Assembly: GCF_018881795.1 (NCBI RefSeq)
Contig: NZ_JACVPQ010000001.1
Span: 945,376 to 1,009,375, forward strand
From: Polynucleobacter sp. MWH-Jannik1A5
GTDB taxonomy: Bacteria; Pseudomonadota; Gammaproteobacteria; Burkholderiales; Burkholderiaceae
Reading direction: 5' to 3'
Length of the DNA stretch: 64,000 bases
Within the stretch, counting starts at the first letter, position 1; the number at the start of each line of letters is the position of its first letter. The notes under the pieces are model-generated. The model searched no databases. It was not told where the DNA came from and was given only the letters and a program-made list of their open reading frames with translations. Shown here one piece after another: positions 46,874 through 57,033 of the stretch. Position numbers and translations under genes: made by a program.

Positions 46874-46899
46874 AAAAAGCCCTGAAAAGGGCTTTTTGC
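46874..46899 (+). terminator. Rho-independent terminator after ychF, probably bidirectional
   Basis: AAAAAGCCCT (46874-46883) pairs perfectly with AGGGCTTTTT (46888-46897) around a GAAA tetraloop. With A-run and T-run on both sides it can act for ychF and for the regulator gene ending at 46930 on the other strand. Confidence 0.9.
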
Positions 46900-46929
46900 T
46901 TATGTGGCCAAGAGAGGCTAGAGTGCTTA

Positions 46930-47280
46930 TCAGCCAGCTTTAGCAGCCTTTTCTAGACACCTAGAAATTTCTTCATAACGTTTTAGCGCCATCTTGGTAG
47001 GCAGTACTTCTTTTTTACGACCATCTGCATTGGCTGCCATTTTGATGTAGCCCATTACGCTCAGATTTTTGAGGCGCCCATGCAATGTGGCTTGCGAGCC
47101 TAAATCAGCGAGTGAAATTAGGTCACCAACCAAAATTGCCTGTTTTGTATGAGCGCATGCGACGATCTTATCGAGCAAGCTTTCCTCAATACAGTCAAGC
47201 TTCTTGCCTGGGTTAATGCGATCGATAGCATCAATCAGGTTGAGAAACTTAATATAAGACGAGGTTTTTGGAATTGGCAT
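46930..47280 (-). CDS. Small winged-helix-like regulator, hypothetical
   Basis: The 116-residue product has helices followed by ILVGDLISLADLGSQATLHGRLKNLSVMGYIKMAAN and a basic GRKKEVLPTKMALKRYEE, a layout like a winged helix of the MarR or PadR type. No known family name is assigned. The ATG at 47280 (MPIPKTSSYIKF) is chosen; the frame remains open to 47460, but that part would overlap the divergent gene at 47393 and looks like promoter DNA. It may regulate its divergent neighbour. Confidence 0.6.
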   Translation of the reverse strand: MPIPKTSSYIKFLNLIDAIDRINPGKKLDCIEESLLDKIVACAHTKQAILVGDLISLADLGSQATLHGRLKNLSVMGYIKMAANADGRKKEVLPTKMALKRYEEISRCLEKAAKAG

Positions 47281-47392
47281 TTTTAGAGAGTAATTATTGT
47301 GTATTAGCTTTTGAGCTAACATGAGTGTATTCCTAGTTGCCAGTCTTAGCAATTGACGCATATCAATTAAAAAATAATCCATACTGATTGCA

Positions 47393-47962
47393 ATGTCTAA
47401 ATTCTTCACAGTTTCTTCAGAATGGTTAATTGGATGCGCGATTAGTGCGATGGCGTACACATTTCTCTTTTACTTCAATGGTTGGTTAACGAATAGTTTG
47501 GTATTTGGTTTGGGGGTAAATTGGATTTATCTTCCCGCCGGATTACGTTTATTTCTAACCTTGATTTTTGGATTACCTGGCGCTCTCGGAATCGCAATCG
47601 CCTCTTTCCTAATTAGCTACTACGGCGACTTCCCGCATGAATTAACGCTTTGCATTGGCATTGGATTGATTTCAGGATTTGCACCGTACTTAGCCAGATA
47701 TTTTGTATTTAGTAATCTTCGGCTGGAGTCAGATTTAAGTAATCTGAATTTCCCAAAACTCATTGCTTGTATTTTGATCTATTCCTTGCTCTCAGCAGGC
47801 TTACATCAATGGTGGTTTTCTACCATGACTCTGGAGGATACGGGCAGCATCAATCACTTTGTGGTGATGTTTATTGGCGATGTATTGGGTTCACTGCTGC
47901 TGATCTCTTTGATCAAATATTGCTTGGATCTATTGAGAAAAGTTAGGAAAACAGCTCACTAA
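47393..47962 (+). CDS. Integral membrane protein of unknown function, MASE1-like
   Basis: A 189-residue protein with about five membrane segments ([79 protein letters not shown]). The arrangement [17 protein letters not shown] and the final [12 protein letters not shown] resemble MASE1 sensory membrane domains, but no output domain follows. It is divergent from the small regulator and overlaps the end of trpC by 20 bases. Function is not known. Confidence 0.7.
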   Translation: MSKFFTVSSEWLIGCAISAMAYTFLFYFNGWLTNSLVFGLGVNWIYLPAGLRLFLTLIFGLPGALGIAIASFLISYYGDFPHELTLCIGIGLISGFAPYLARYFVFSNLRLESDLSNLNFPKLIACILIYSLLSAGLHQWWFSTMTLEDTGSINHFVVMFIGDVLGSLLLISLIKYCLDLLRKVRKTAH

Positions 47963-48746
47963 GGGCGGCGCCAGGGTCGGCGGCACGCATAAAGGCCTCT
48001 CCCACTAAGAATGCGTTTACTTGGTGTTCACGCATGAGCTGAACATCGGCACGACCCAATATCCCAGACTCTGTTACCAATGTTTTGCTACTTGGAACCA
48101 TAGATAGCAGAGAAAGTGTGGTTTGCAGAGTGACCTCAAAAGTTTTGAGGTTGCGGTTGTTGATGCCAAGCAAAGGCGTCTTAAGCTCTAAGGCTTGCTC
48201 TAACTCTGGGGCATTGTGAACTTCAACCAGAACATCTAGACCCAGCTCATGAGCGCAGGCTTCTAAATCTTTCATTTGATTTAATTCAAGGCAGGCCACG
48301 ATTAACAGAATTGCGTCTGCACCAATCGCACGAGCTTCATAAACTTGATAGGGGTCTATGGTGAAATCTTTGCGTAGCACGGGAATGCTGCACGCTGCTC
48401 GAGCCTGCTGAAGATAAGCATTGCTGCCTTGAAAGTAATCTACATCCGTTAAGACCGATAAACAGGCGGCACCATGTTTTTCATAAGACTGCGCAATCTC
48501 GGCTGGCGCGAAGTTCTCACGCAAGATGCCTTTACTTGGACTTGCTTTTTTAATCTCAGTAATGACTCCAGCCTTGCCGGCAGTAATCTTTTGTTCAATC
48601 GCTTGAATAAAGCCTCTTGGCTTCAGAAGTGCATCCTGATTATTCGCCTCTGCCTGTTCACGTTGATTAGTAAGTGATACTTTTTGAAGGCAGTTAGCAA
48701 CCTCAATCTTTTTAGTTGCAACAATTTTGTCGAGAATATCGCTCAT
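47943..48746 (-). CDS. trpC: Indole-3-glycerol phosphate synthase
   Basis: TrpC closes the indole ring in tryptophan synthesis. It is a monofunctional barrel enzyme; [18 protein letters not shown] carries the catalytic Lys and substrate loop, [17 protein letters not shown] the second Lys, and [14 protein letters not shown] and LVTESGI the later motifs. ATG 48746 ([13 protein letters not shown]) is the family start; a longer frame to 48788 would overlap trpD. trpF is not in the window. Confidence 0.95.
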   Translation of the reverse strand: MSDILDKIVATKKIEVANCLQKVSLTNQREQAEANNQDALLKPRGFIQAIEQKITAGKAGVITEIKKASPSKGILRENFAPAEIAQSYEKHGAACLSVLTDVDYFQGSNAYLQQARAACSIPVLRKDFTIDPYQVYEARAIGADAILLIVACLELNQMKDLEACAHELGLDVLVEVHNAPELEQALELKTPLLGINNRNLKTFEVTLQTTLSLLSMVPSSKTLVTESGILGRADVQLMREHQVNAFLVGEAFMRAADPGAALSELFS

Positions 48747-48756
48747 GAATGATGAC

Positions 48757-49782
48757 TTATTTAGATTGAGTTGCCGCAACAAAGGCATCTAACTTTTGAC
48801 GAGCGGCCCCTGATGCAATGGCAGCTTTAGCTAGTGATATACCACTAGCAATATCTTTTGCTACCCCAGCTACATATAGTGTTGCGCCAGCATTAAGACA
48901 AACAATATCGCTTGCAGGGCCCAACTTGCCGTCAATCACATCTAATACGATCTGTTTAGATTCTTGAGCATTAGCTACCTTAAAGCTATTGGTCGGAGCA
49001 GTAGTTAATCCAAAGTCTTTTGGATGAATTTCATATTCACGTACCACGCCATCTTTGAGTTCTCCCACTAAGGTAGAGCCCTCAAGGGAAATCTCATCTA
49101 GACCATCGCGACCATACACTACCAGTGCATGTTCCATTCCTAGGGCTTGCAGTACGTGAGCTTGAATACCCACGAGGTCTGCATGAAATACACCCATCAG
49201 AATACGTTTGGCATCTGCGGGGTTGGTAAGTGGGCCTAAGATATTAAAAATGGTTCGTACACCAAGCTGTTTTCGGATTGGCACCACGTTTTTCATTGCT
49301 GGATGATGGTTTGGGGCAAACATAAATCCTGCGCCTACCGTTGAAATGCATGTAGCTACTTGTTCGGCAGGCAGCGCGAGATTCACGCCAAGCGCTTCCA
49401 ATACGTCAGCGCTACCTGATTTGCTGCTCACACTACGATTACCGTGTTTAGCAATCTTTGCTCCTGCACCTGCGGCCACAAACATTGCCGCAGTAGAGAT
49501 GTTAAATGTGTGTGCGCCATCGCCGCCTGTGCCAACCACATCTACTAAATGACTACGGTCTGCTACCTGCACTGAAGTTGCAAATTCACGCATCACTTGT
49601 GCGGCAGCTGCGATTTCGCCAACGGTCTCTTTTTTAGTGCGTAAAGCTACTAACAAGCCAGCCACCAACTCTGGTGGCATCTCTCCGCTCATGATGAGGC
49701 GCATCATCGCTGTCATCTCATCATGAAACAATTCGCGATGTTCTATGCAGCGTTGTAGGGCTTCTTGCGGAGTGATTGACAT
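48757..49782 (-). CDS. trpD: Anthranilate phosphoribosyltransferase
   Basis: TrpD transfers phosphoribosyl from PRPP to anthranilate. The PRPP-binding [17 protein letters not shown] is at about residue 83, [20 protein letters not shown] follows, and [11 protein letters not shown] and [11 protein letters not shown] are further signatures. It is a separate 341-residue protein, not fused to TrpG. The gaps to trpG (20 bases) and trpC (10 bases) indicate one operon. Confidence 0.96.
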   Translation of the reverse strand: MSITPQEALQRCIEHRELFHDEMTAMMRLIMSGEMPPELVAGLLVALRTKKETVGEIAAAAQVMREFATSVQVADRSHLVDVVGTGGDGAHTFNISTAAMFVAAGAGAKIAKHGNRSVSSKSGSADVLEALGVNLALPAEQVATCISTVGAGFMFAPNHHPAMKNVVPIRKQLGVRTIFNILGPLTNPADAKRILMGVFHADLVGIQAHVLQALGMEHALVVYGRDGLDEISLEGSTLVGELKDGVVREYEIHPKDFGLTTAPTNSFKVANAQESKQIVLDVIDGKLGPASDIVCLNAGATLYVAGVAKDIASGISLAKAAIASGAARQKLDAFVAATQSK

Positions 49783-49802
49783 AGCGCTGTGATTAAGGTG
49801 GA

Positions 49803-50369
49803 TTACTTGTTTTGTAAAAAATTCTTGAGCAAGGCATGACCATGTTCAGAAAGAATAGATTCTGGGTGGAACTGTACGCCTTCAACAGCTAGCTCACGAT
49901 GCCGTACACCCATGATTTCACCATCAGAGGAGGTTGCAGTTACCTCTAGCATGGCAGGCAAAGAACTTTTCTCTATGGCAAGAGAGTGATAGCGTGTGAC
50001 CTTAAATGGATCGGGGAGATTTTTAAATACACCCACTCCGGTATGGTGAATACTGTCGGTTTTCCCATGCATCACTTTTTGGGCGCGAATGACTTTACCC
50101 CCAAATGCTTCGCCAATTGCCTGGTGCCCTAAGCACACCCCGAGAATTGGAATCTGTCCGGCATAACGTTTAATAGTTTCTACAGAGATTCCAGCTTCAG
50201 CTGGGCTACATGGTCCAGGTGAGATGCAGATGCGCGCAGGATTAAGCTGAGCAATATCCTCAACAGCAATTTCATCATTACGAAATACTTTTACCTCTTC
50301 ACCGAGTTCTGCAAAATATTGAACGAGGTTGTAGGTAAATGAATCGTAGTTATCAATCATTAGGAGCAT
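49803..50369 (-). CDS. trpG: Anthranilate synthase component II, glutamine amidotransferase
   Basis: TrpG releases ammonia from glutamine for Trp[17 protein letters not shown] is the standard start region, the nucleophile Cys is in [16 protein letters not shown], and the His/Glu pair is in [16 protein letters not shown] 50369 is preferred because a full AAGGAGG lies 5 bases upstream, inside the end of trpE; an in-frame TTG is directly before it. The 17-base overlap with trpE suggests coupled translation of the two subunits. Confidence 0.95.
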   Translation of the reverse strand: MLLMIDNYDSFTYNLVQYFAELGEEVKVFRNDEIAVEDIAQLNPARICISPGPCSPAEAGISVETIKRYAGQIPILGVCLGHQAIGEAFGGKVIRAQKVMHGKTDSIHHTGVGVFKNLPDPFKVTRYHSLAIEKSSLPAMLEVTATSSDGEIMGVRHRELAVEGVQFHPESILSEHGHALLKNFLQNK

Positions 50370-51858
50370 CAAGTCCTCCTTGTACTAAATCTGCGGCAGT
50401 AAGTACTGCGCGTGCTTTGGCTTCTGTTTCTTTCCATTCGGCAGTGGGATCAGAATCAGCGACAACGCCTGCGCCGGCCTGAGAGTGCAACATGCCATCG
50501 CGAATAACGCCCGTACGAATAGCAATGGCGACATCCATGTCACCTGAAAAGGAGAGGTAGCCTACTGCACCACCATACACACCGCGCTTCACAATTTCCA
50601 TCTCATCGATGATTTCCATTGCCCGAATTTTTGGCGCGCCAGACAAAGTGCCTGCTGGGAAGGTAGCTCGCAATACATCCATATTGCTCATATTGTCTAA
50701 AAGATCACCCTCTACTGAGCTCACAATGTGCTGAACGTGAGAGTACTTCTCAATAGACATCGAGTCAGTTACTTTTACTGAGCCAGTTTTTGCTATCCGA
50801 CCTACGTCATTGCGTGCCAAATCAATCAGCATGACGTGTTCAGCGATTTCCTTAGGGTCTGCCAATAGCTCTTTAGCCAAGCGTTTATCTTCCTCGGGGT
50901 TTGCTCCACGAGGACGGGTGCCTGCCAGCGGTCGTATTGTGACAATTTTCTCGGCAGCCCGTTTTTCTTGGCGAACCAGAATCTCAGGAGATGAGCCCAC
51001 AATTTGCATATCCCCAAAGTCATAGAAGTACATATAGGGTGACGGGTTGAGTGAGCGTAAGGCTCTGTAGAGCGCTAAAGGAGAATCGGTGAATGGTTTG
51101 CTGATGCGTTGACCAATCACTACCTGCATACAATCGCCAGCCAAAATATATTCTTTGGTTTTCAGGACCGCAGTTTCAAAATCTGCGGCCTTAAATTTAC
51201 GAATGAGATCTGTTTTGCTGCTTGGTAAAGATGCTGGCATATTTGCTGGCTTACCAAGGCAAGTCATTAATTCTTTTAAACGCTCTTGCGCTTTTTCAAA
51301 ACTGTCTGCAACGCTGGGGTCTGCATAAACAATGAAGTAAATTTTTCCGGCGACGTTATCAACCACTGCCAACTCTTCAGTCAACATAAGTTGAATATCG
51401 GGCACACCTAATTCATCTGGAAGTTGATGATGCGCTAATCGTGACTCGATATAACGGACAGTGTCATAGCCAAAGTAGCCCGCTAGGCCACCACAAAAAC
51501 GTGGCATGTCAGGCTGCAGTGCTACCTTGAAGCGTTTGAAATAAGTATCAACAAAATCGAGTGGATTCTCATGATTCGTCTCAACGATTTTTCCATCGGT
51601 CACGACTTCATTCATTGGTGCACTAGGTGTGCCAACAGTTTTGATGATCGTCCTGGCAGGCAGACCAATAAAGGAGAAGCGCCCAAAACGTTCGCCACCT
51701 AAAACGGACTCTAATAGGTAGGTATTTTTCTTGCCGAATGCTTGGCTCAGTTTGACGTAAAGTGACAATGGAGTTTCAAGATCAGCCAAAACCTCTTTAA
51801 TGAGAGGAATGCGATTGAAACCCTGTTTAGCTAAAGCATTAAATTCTTCGCGTTGCAT
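50353..51858 (-). CDS. trpE: Anthranilate synthase component I
   Basis: TrpE converts chorismate and ammonia to anthranilate. Chorismate-binding motifs are visible as [44 protein letters not shown] and [18 protein letters not shown]. The tryptophan feedback site [16 protein letters not shown], with its LLES element, is present. Length 501 is standard. Its ATG shares one base with the stop of rpe upstream (TAATG). Confidence 0.96.
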   Translation of the reverse strand: MQREEFNALAKQGFNRIPLIKEVLADLETPLSLYVKLSQAFGKKNTYLLESVLGGERFGRFSFIGLPARTIIKTVGTPSAPMNEVVTDGKIVETNHENPLDFVDTYFKRFKVALQPDMPRFCGGLAGYFGYDTVRYIESRLAHHQLPDELGVPDIQLMLTEELAVVDNVAGKIYFIVYADPSVADSFEKAQERLKELMTCLGKPANMPASLPSSKTDLIRKFKAADFETAVLKTKEYILAGDCMQVVIGQRISKPFTDSPLALYRALRSLNPSPYMYFYDFGDMQIVGSSPEILVRQEKRAAEKIVTIRPLAGTRPRGANPEEDKRLAKELLADPKEIAEHVMLIDLARNDVGRIAKTGSVKVTDSMSIEKYSHVQHIVSSVEGDLLDNMSNMDVLRATFPAGTLSGAPKIRAMEIIDEMEIVKRGVYGGAVGYLSFSGDMDVAIAIRTGVIRDGMLHSQAGAGVVADSDPTAEWKETEAKARAVLTAADLVQGGLDAPND

Positions 51859-52583
51859 TAGGATCTTCCAGACTTTCCTAATTCAGCACGCATTGCTGTG
51901 ATTACATCTGCATAATTTTCTTTGCCATAAATCGCTGAGCCTGCAACAAAAGTATCAGCACCTGCTTTTGCTACTTCGGCAATGTTGTCCACTTTAATGC
52001 CGCCATCCACTTCAAGACGAATATGTCGACCAGTTTCTGATTGATAACGATCTAGACGTGCGCGCACCTGAGCAATTTTATTCAGAGTGCTTGGAATAAA
52101 TGATTGACCACCGAATCCTGGATTGACTGACATTAGTAATACGAGATCAATTAATTCAAGAGTGTGATCGAGATGATCTAGCGGAGTTGCTGGATTCAAT
52201 ACAAGACCTGCTTGACAACCCTGGTCTCGAATGAGATTCAATGTGCGATTGACATGAGGACTTGCCTCGGGATGAAAGCTAATTAAGTTTGCACCTGCTT
52301 TCGCAAAGTCGGGCACGATGCGATCCACAGGTTCGATCATGAGGTGCACATCAATCACTGCAGGCTTGCCATCTTTTATTGCGTAAGGGCGAATAGCCTC
52401 ACAAACCAAGGGGCCAATAGTGAGATTGGGTACGTAGTGGTTATCCATCACATCAAAGTGAATCCAATCAGCGCCCGCCACTAAAACGTCCTGCACTTCC
52501 TTACCTAGACAGGCGAAGTCAGCGGACAAAATCGACGGAGCAATGACAAATTGACTATTTGAGGATGTTTTTTGGCTTTCCAT
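51858..52583 (-). CDS. rpe: Ribulose-phosphate 3-epimerase
   Basis: Rpe interconverts ribulose 5-phosphate and xylulose 5-phosphate in the pentose phosphate pathway. [18 protein letters not shown] at the N-terminus, [19 protein letters not shown] and [13 protein letters not shown] with metal and phosphate contacts, and LEVDGGI are present. Length 241 includes a short extra N-terminus. It is the first gene of the rpe-trpEGDC run, an order that ties PRPP-linked metabolism to tryptophan synthesis. Confidence 0.95.
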   Translation of the reverse strand: MESQKTSSNSQFVIAPSILSADFACLGKEVQDVLVAGADWIHFDVMDNHYVPNLTIGPLVCEAIRPYAIKDGKPAVIDVHLMIEPVDRIVPDFAKAGANLISFHPEASPHVNRTLNLIRDQGCQAGLVLNPATPLDHLDHTLELIDLVLLMSVNPGFGGQSFIPSTLNKIAQVRARLDRYQSETGRHIRLEVDGGIKVDNIAEVAKAGADTFVAGSAIYGKENYADVITAMRAELGKSGRS

Positions 52584-52632
52584 CCCTAGATTCTAGCTTG
52601 CAGTTGGCCTTAGGATGGAGCAGAATTCGAGC

Positions 52633-53007
52633 ATGAATCCCCACGAAATGAGCATTACGGTCAAAGCCCAGTATCTTCCAGAGCAATCTGACCCCGATAA
52701 CCGCCAATTTGCCTTTGCCTATACCGTCACCATTCGAAATACCGGTACGGCCAGCATTCAGCTCATTGCCCGCCATTGGTTTATTACTGATGGGGATAAC
52801 GATGTCCAGGAAGTACGGGGCTTGGGGGTGGTAGGCCAGCAGCCACTATTGAGGACTGGGGAGCATTTTGAGTACACCAGCTGGGCAACCCTGCCTACGC
52901 CCGCAGGAACCATGCGCGGGGAGTATTTCTGCGTTACTGAGGACGCCCAGTTTTTTCAGGCCCCCATTCCTGAGTTTGCCTTGGTAATGCCGCGCACCCT
53001 GCACTAA
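52633..53007 (+). CDS. apaG: ApaG domain protein
   Basis: ApaG is a small beta-sandwich (fibronectin type III-like) protein, linked to cobalt and magnesium tolerance and Ap4A levels in enterobacteria; the molecular role is unclear. FAYTVTIRNTG, IQLIARHWFITDGD and GVVGQQPLLRTGEHFEYTSW are the family motifs. ATG 52633 (MNPHEMSITV) gives the same N-terminal spacing as E. coli ApaG; the ATG at 52615 is an alternative. Divergent from rpe. Confidence 0.93.
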   Translation: MNPHEMSITVKAQYLPEQSDPDNRQFAFAYTVTIRNTGTASIQLIARHWFITDGDNDVQEVRGLGVVGQQPLLRTGEHFEYTSWATLPTPAGTMRGEYFCVTEDAQFFQAPIPEFALVMPRTLH

Positions 53008-53024
53008 AAAGGGTCGCAAAAATG

Positions 53025-53138
53025 CTATTTTTTACCTTTGCCTGTCCAGAGGACAATAAATAGCAGAAGTCCTAAGGCAAGAGCACCCTCAAAGACAAAC
53101 AGTAGCATTGGGTATTCATCGAGTAAATTGGCGATCAT
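53025..53138 (-). CDS. Small single-helix membrane protein (37 residues)
   Basis: On the minus strand an ATG at 53138 opens a 37-codon frame ending in TAG at 53025. It encodes a short acidic N-terminus (MIANLLDEYP), one strong hydrophobic helix (MLLFVFEGALALGLLLFIVLW) and a basic end (TGKGKK), an inside-positive small membrane protein. Its ATG overlaps the mltA ATG on the other strand (CATG). Similar in design to small regulatory or accessory membrane proteins, but no name applies. Confidence 0.5.
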   Translation of the reverse strand: MIANLLDEYPMLLFVFEGALALGLLLFIVLWTGKGKK

Positions 53139-54246
53139 GATTTCTAAATTTAAATTTGTTGTATTAAGTGTATTCGCAATTCTGCTCACGAGCTTGATTG
53201 CAGGATGTTCTACTCCCCCTACTCGCGGTGCGGGATTTCGCTCCAGTAGCTCGGGTGCGTCACCATCGAGCTACAGCTCTTCCATTGCCAGTTTCAGCGC
53301 AGTATCTTGGCAGGCGTTGCCGGGATGGCAAGAAGATGACTTGTCTCAAGCATGGCCTGCATGGTTAAAAAGTTGCGATGCTCTACGCAAAAAAAATAGT
53401 GAAATCAATTGGCGTCCGGTATGCGCTCAAGCAAGTAATGTTTCAAGTCGTGATGCGCAATCGATTCGGAAATATTTTGAAAGTAATTTTCAGGCCTATG
53501 AAATTCGTACTAGCTCTGGAAGTGATACCGGATTAATCACCGGCTATTACGAGCCCGTGATTAATGGTTCGTTAACTCGTACTAGTACTTACACCGTCCC
53601 TCTTTATAGTTACCCAAGTGCTTGGCGCAAATCAAAACCTAATCCCGGCCCAACCCGTGCAGAGCTAATAAATTCAGGGGTTTTAAAGGGTTCGGAAATT
53701 GCTTGGGTACAAGACCCAGTTGAAGCTGCCTCCATGCAAATTCAGGGCTCGGGAAAAATTCGTCTCGAGGACGGCAAAATTATGCAACTAGGGTTTGCTG
53801 GAACAAATGAACAGCCCTTTAAATCATCGGCACAATGGTTGCTTGATCGAAAAGAAATCACTCGTAGCGAAGCAACCATGCAGGGTATCTCGCAATGGGC
53901 TAAGCGAAATCCTGAGCGTGTGAATGAAATGCTCAATGCCAATCCCCGTTTTGTCTTTTTTAAAGAAACCTTTGGCACTGTTGGTGCTCTGGGTGTGTCA
54001 TTAACTAGCGAGCGCAGTATCGCGGTTGATCCCCAAGCAATGCCTTTGGGGGCTCCAGTGTTTCTTGCAACCACTAAACCGCTGAGCAATCAGTCTTTAC
54101 AAAAGCTGGTAATGGCCCAAGATACGGGTAAAGCGATTGTGGGCGGCGTCAGAGCAGACTACTATTGGGGATCAGGAGATTCTGCTGGAGAGATGGCGGG
54201 TCGCATGAAACAAAACGGTAGGATGTGGTTGTTGCTTCCGCGTTAA
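53137..54246 (+). CDS. mltA: Membrane-bound lytic murein transglycosylase A
   Basis: MltA cuts peptidoglycan between MurNAc and GlcNAc, leaving 1,6-anhydro ends. ATG 53137 starts a lipoprotein signal MISKFKFVVLSVFAILLTSLIAGC with the lipid-modified Cys at residue 24. A Ser-rich linker follows. The MltA domain shows TGLITGYYEPVINGSLTRT and the C-terminal 3D part MAQDTGKAIVGGVRADYYWGSG, which holds the catalytic Asp. The frame is open upstream to 53038, but only this start makes sense as a lipoprotein. Confidence 0.93.
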   Translation: MISKFKFVVLSVFAILLTSLIAGCSTPPTRGAGFRSSSSGASPSSYSSSIASFSAVSWQALPGWQEDDLSQAWPAWLKSCDALRKKNSEINWRPVCAQASNVSSRDAQSIRKYFESNFQAYEIRTSSGSDTGLITGYYEPVINGSLTRTSTYTVPLYSYPSAWRKSKPNPGPTRAELINSGVLKGSEIAWVQDPVEAASMQIQGSGKIRLEDGKIMQLGFAGTNEQPFKSSAQWLLDRKEITRSEATMQGISQWAKRNPERVNEMLNANPRFVFFKETFGTVGALGVSLTSERSIAVDPQAMPLGAPVFLATTKPLSNQSLQKLVMAQDTGKAIVGGVRADYYWGSGDSAGEMAGRMKQNGRMWLLLPR

Positions 54247-54273
54247 TAGTGTACTTATTACTGAAAGAAATTC

Positions 54274-55050
54274 ATGAGCTACAAAACAATTTTGACTGAA
54301 GTAGACGGTAGAGTTGCCACGATTACTTTGAATCGTCCTGAGGTGCTCAATGCGTTGAATGATCAACTGATGGATGAGCTTGGTGCTGCGTTGTTGGCAT
54401 TTGACGCTGACGATAACATTGGCTGCATGATCATTACTGGTAGTGAAAAGGCATTTGCAGCCGGTGCAGATATTGCTTCAATGGCGAAGTATGGTTTGAA
54501 AGACGTTTATCGCGAAGACTTTATTACCCGTAATTGGGAAGAGATTAAAAAAGTCCGTAAGCCAGTCATTGCTGCAGTCTCTGGCTATGCTCTAGGTGGT
54601 GGGTGCGAGTTAGCGATGATGTGCGACACCATTATGGCTGCTGATAATGCGAAGTTTGCACAACCCGAGGTGAAGTTGGGCATCATTCCTGGTGCGGGTG
54701 GTACACAACGTTTGCCCCGCGCTGTATCAAAAGCCAAGGCAATGGACTTAGCATTAACAGGGCGCATGATGGATGCTGCAGAAGCTGAGCGTTCTGGATT
54801 GGTTGCCAGAATATTTCCTCAAGCAGACTTGCTAAAAGAAGTGAAAGCAATTGCTAAGGGAATCGCGGATATGCCTTTATTGACTGCCATGATGGTCAAA
54901 GAGAGTATCAATACTGCATACGAAACGACCTTGTCCGAAGGAATTCATTTTGAGCGCCGTCTGTTTCATGCCTGTTTTGGTACAAACGATCAGAAGGAAG
55001 GTATGGCTGCGTTTATGGAAAAACGCCCAGCCAAATTTACTAATTCTTAA
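54274..55050 (+). CDS. Enoyl-CoA hydratase
   Basis: A crotonase-fold enzyme of fatty-acid beta-oxidation. The oxyanion loop is [11 protein letters not shown], and the two catalytic Glu residues are in [15 protein letters not shown] and [20 protein letters not shown], both present, which supports true hydratase activity. Length 258 is standard (FadB1x/EchA type). It follows mltA by 27 bases and is convergent with the amidohydrolase gene. Confidence 0.92.
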   Translation: MSYKTILTEVDGRVATITLNRPEVLNALNDQLMDELGAALLAFDADDNIGCMIITGSEKAFAAGADIASMAKYGLKDVYREDFITRNWEEIKKVRKPVIAAVSGYALGGGCELAMMCDTIMAADNAKFAQPEVKLGIIPGAGGTQRLPRAVSKAKAMDLALTGRMMDAAEAERSGLVARIFPQADLLKEVKAIAKGIADMPLLTAMMVKESINTAYETTLSEGIHFERRLFHACFGTNDQKEGMAAFMEKRPAKFTNS

Positions 55051-55060
55051 TTAAAAGAAT

Positions 55061-56257
55061 TTAGATTTTCTCTAGGAAGCGTTGAGCTAATTTGACCCAA
55101 TAGCTCACGCCCACTGGAATCAAAGAGTCATTGAAGTCGTAGGAGGGATTATGTAGGTGGCATGGGCCCATGCCGTGACCTACGGAGCGATGATCGCCAT
55201 CCCCATTACCCAGGAATACATAGCAACCCGGCTTCTCCAGCAACATAAATGCAAAATCTTCAGCGCCCATCGTAGGATCGATTGAAGCATTAACATTTTG
55301 CTTGCCCACCAATTCGCTCATGACTTCAGTAGCAAATTCCACTTCATTCGCATGATTAATAAGTGGCGGGTAATTTCGTGCAAATGTAATTTCCGCTTGG
55401 CAATCGAAAGCGCTCGAAACGCTGTGAGCAATTTCTCGTAAGCGTTGCTCAATGAGGTCCAACACATCTAAAGTGAAGGTGCGGACTGTGCCGCCGATAA
55501 AGGCGCTATCAGGAATAACGTTGCTAGTTTCACCCGCATGAAATTGGGTGATCGATAAAACAGCCGCATCCACAGGGCGTTTATTGCGCGTAATGATACT
55601 TTGTAATGCAAGCACTACTTGTGCACCAGTAAAAACTGGGTCAGCGCTGTTGTGGGGTAAGGCTGCGTGACCACCTTTACCTTTGATAGTAATTTCAAAT
55701 GTATTGCTAGAGGCCATCATAGGTCCAGGCGTTACGCCAAAGTGACCTTCTGCTAAACCAGGCCAATTATGTAAACCGAATACGGCATCACATGGAAACT
55801 CTTTAAAGAGTCCATCTTTGATCATTTCATTTGCACCGGCACCACCTTCTTCAGCAGGCTGAAAAATAAAAATTACTGTGCCTTTGAAATCGCGGTGATT
55901 TGATAAATACTGTGCAGCACCAAGAAGCATGGCGGTGTGACCATCATGACCACAGGCATGCATTTTTCCTGGATTTTTTGAGGCATGTGCAAAGTTATTG
56001 TGTTCTTGAAGTGGCAGTGCGTCCATATCGGCACGTAGACCAATCATCTTGCCTGGACCTAAGTCGCCATCTAAGCGACCCACTACGCCAGTTTTTCCCA
56101 TACCGCGGTAAACGGCAATTCCCCAGCTGGAAAGTGCTTCTGCTACCAAGTCGGCTGTGCGATTCTCTTCAAAACGCAATTCAGGATGCGCATGAATATT
56201 GCGTCTAATTTCTTGAATAGCTTCTGCGGAGTCAGTAATTTCTGGGATTAAATGCAT
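55061..56257 (-). CDS. M20 family amidohydrolase (aminoacylase/hippurate hydrolase-like)
   Basis: These di-metal enzymes hydrolyse N-acyl amino acids or similar amides. RRNIHAHPELRFEE is the N-terminal signature, MHACGHDGHTAMLLGAA has metal ligands, PAEEGGAGANEMI the catalytic Glu, and FGLHNWPG and MGAEDFAFM further metal ligands. A dimerisation domain is inserted at about residues 190-305. Length 398 is usual. Substrate is not predictable. Confidence 0.9.
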   Translation of the reverse strand: MHLIPEITDSAEAIQEIRRNIHAHPELRFEENRTADLVAEALSSWGIAVYRGMGKTGVVGRLDGDLGPGKMIGLRADMDALPLQEHNNFAHASKNPGKMHACGHDGHTAMLLGAAQYLSNHRDFKGTVIFIFQPAEEGGAGANEMIKDGLFKEFPCDAVFGLHNWPGLAEGHFGVTPGPMMASSNTFEITIKGKGGHAALPHNSADPVFTGAQVVLALQSIITRNKRPVDAAVLSITQFHAGETSNVIPDSAFIGGTVRTFTLDVLDLIEQRLREIAHSVSSAFDCQAEITFARNYPPLINHANEVEFATEVMSELVGKQNVNASIDPTMGAEDFAFMLLEKPGCYVFLGNGDGDHRSVGHGMGPCHLHNPSYDFNDSLIPVGVSYWVKLAQRFLEKI

Positions 56258-56313
56258 CCCTTCATCTTATCCGAAAGTCTTTTGCGATGTCTTTGAATGG
56301 TGATGGATGCTGA

Positions 56314-57033
56314 TTATTGCTTGGGTAATTGAATGTGCTGTGCAGCAAAATTCAAAGCATCAATTGAATAAGGGCTATTAGCAGCTTTCCAAAACTCTTT
56401 TGGGAGGGGCGGAATAAGGCCTAAAAATGGCGCTCCAATTCTGGCTTGCAAGGTTTGTAGGTTTTCTTGCAGCAGCGGCATTTCTTCGCTAAGAGCATTG
56501 GCTACCCATCCAGAAATCTTTAAATTACGTGCCTTGATTGCTTCATAAGTCAGGATAGCGTGATTGATGCAGCCTAATTTCATACCCACCACGAGAATCA
56601 GTGGCATATCAATGATTTTTGCAAACTCTCCAAGGTCTTCATCTGCATTCAGTGGAATGAGTAAACCGCCAGCACCTTCAACCACAATGCAATCTGCATG
56701 TTGGCGAATATTCTGAAAAGCTTCAGTCATCACACTCATTTCCAGTTGAATTCCCTGCTTTTCTGCTACGAGGTGGGGGGCGGCAGCTTGATCCAGCACA
56801 TAAGGGCACAGATTGAATTCATTGGAGTCAAGGTTTGACGCAATGCGCAGCGTTTCCAAATCCTCGTTGAGAGTGATTCCCTGTGCATCTTTGTAGGTGC
56901 CGGCGACAACAGGTTTAAAGCCAATAGTTTTAATGCCTTGCGCACGCAACTTCAGTATGAGAGCGCCACTTACCAATGTTTTGCCAACCTCGGTATCTGT
57001 GCCGGTAACAAAGAATCCAAACTGCTTATTCAT
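56314..57033 (-). CDS. bioD: Dethiobiotin synthetase
   Basis: BioD forms the ureido ring of dethiobiotin from DAPA, CO2 and ATP. The P-loop GTDTEVGKTLVSGAL is at residues 11-25, FKPVVAGT follows, and VEGAGGLLIPL is the conserved metal-binding motif. Length is 239. Its start overlaps the end of bioF by 8 bases, and it is the last gene of bioA-bioF-bioD. Confidence 0.95.
   Translation of the reverse strand: MNKQFGFFVTGTDTEVGKTLVSGALILKLRAQGIKTIGFKPVVAGTYKDAQGITLNEDLETLRIASNLDSNEFNLCPYVLDQAAAPHLVAEKQGIQLEMSVMTEAFQNIRQHADCIVVEGAGGLLIPLNADEDLGEFAKIIDMPLILVVGMKLGCINHAILTYEAIKARNLKISGWVANALSEEMPLLQENLQTLQARIGAPFLGLIPPLPKEFWKAANSPYSIDALNFAAQHIQLPKQ

Noticed and set aside
47281..47460. N-terminal extension of the small regulator to 47460
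   Set aside because: It would overlap the divergent membrane-protein gene and consists of AT-rich DNA with inverted repeats, more like a promoter region.
53038..53136. N-terminal extension of mltA from a TTG at 53038
   Set aside because: It would hide the lipoprotein signal that begins at ATG 53137, and the opposite strand carries a better small frame.
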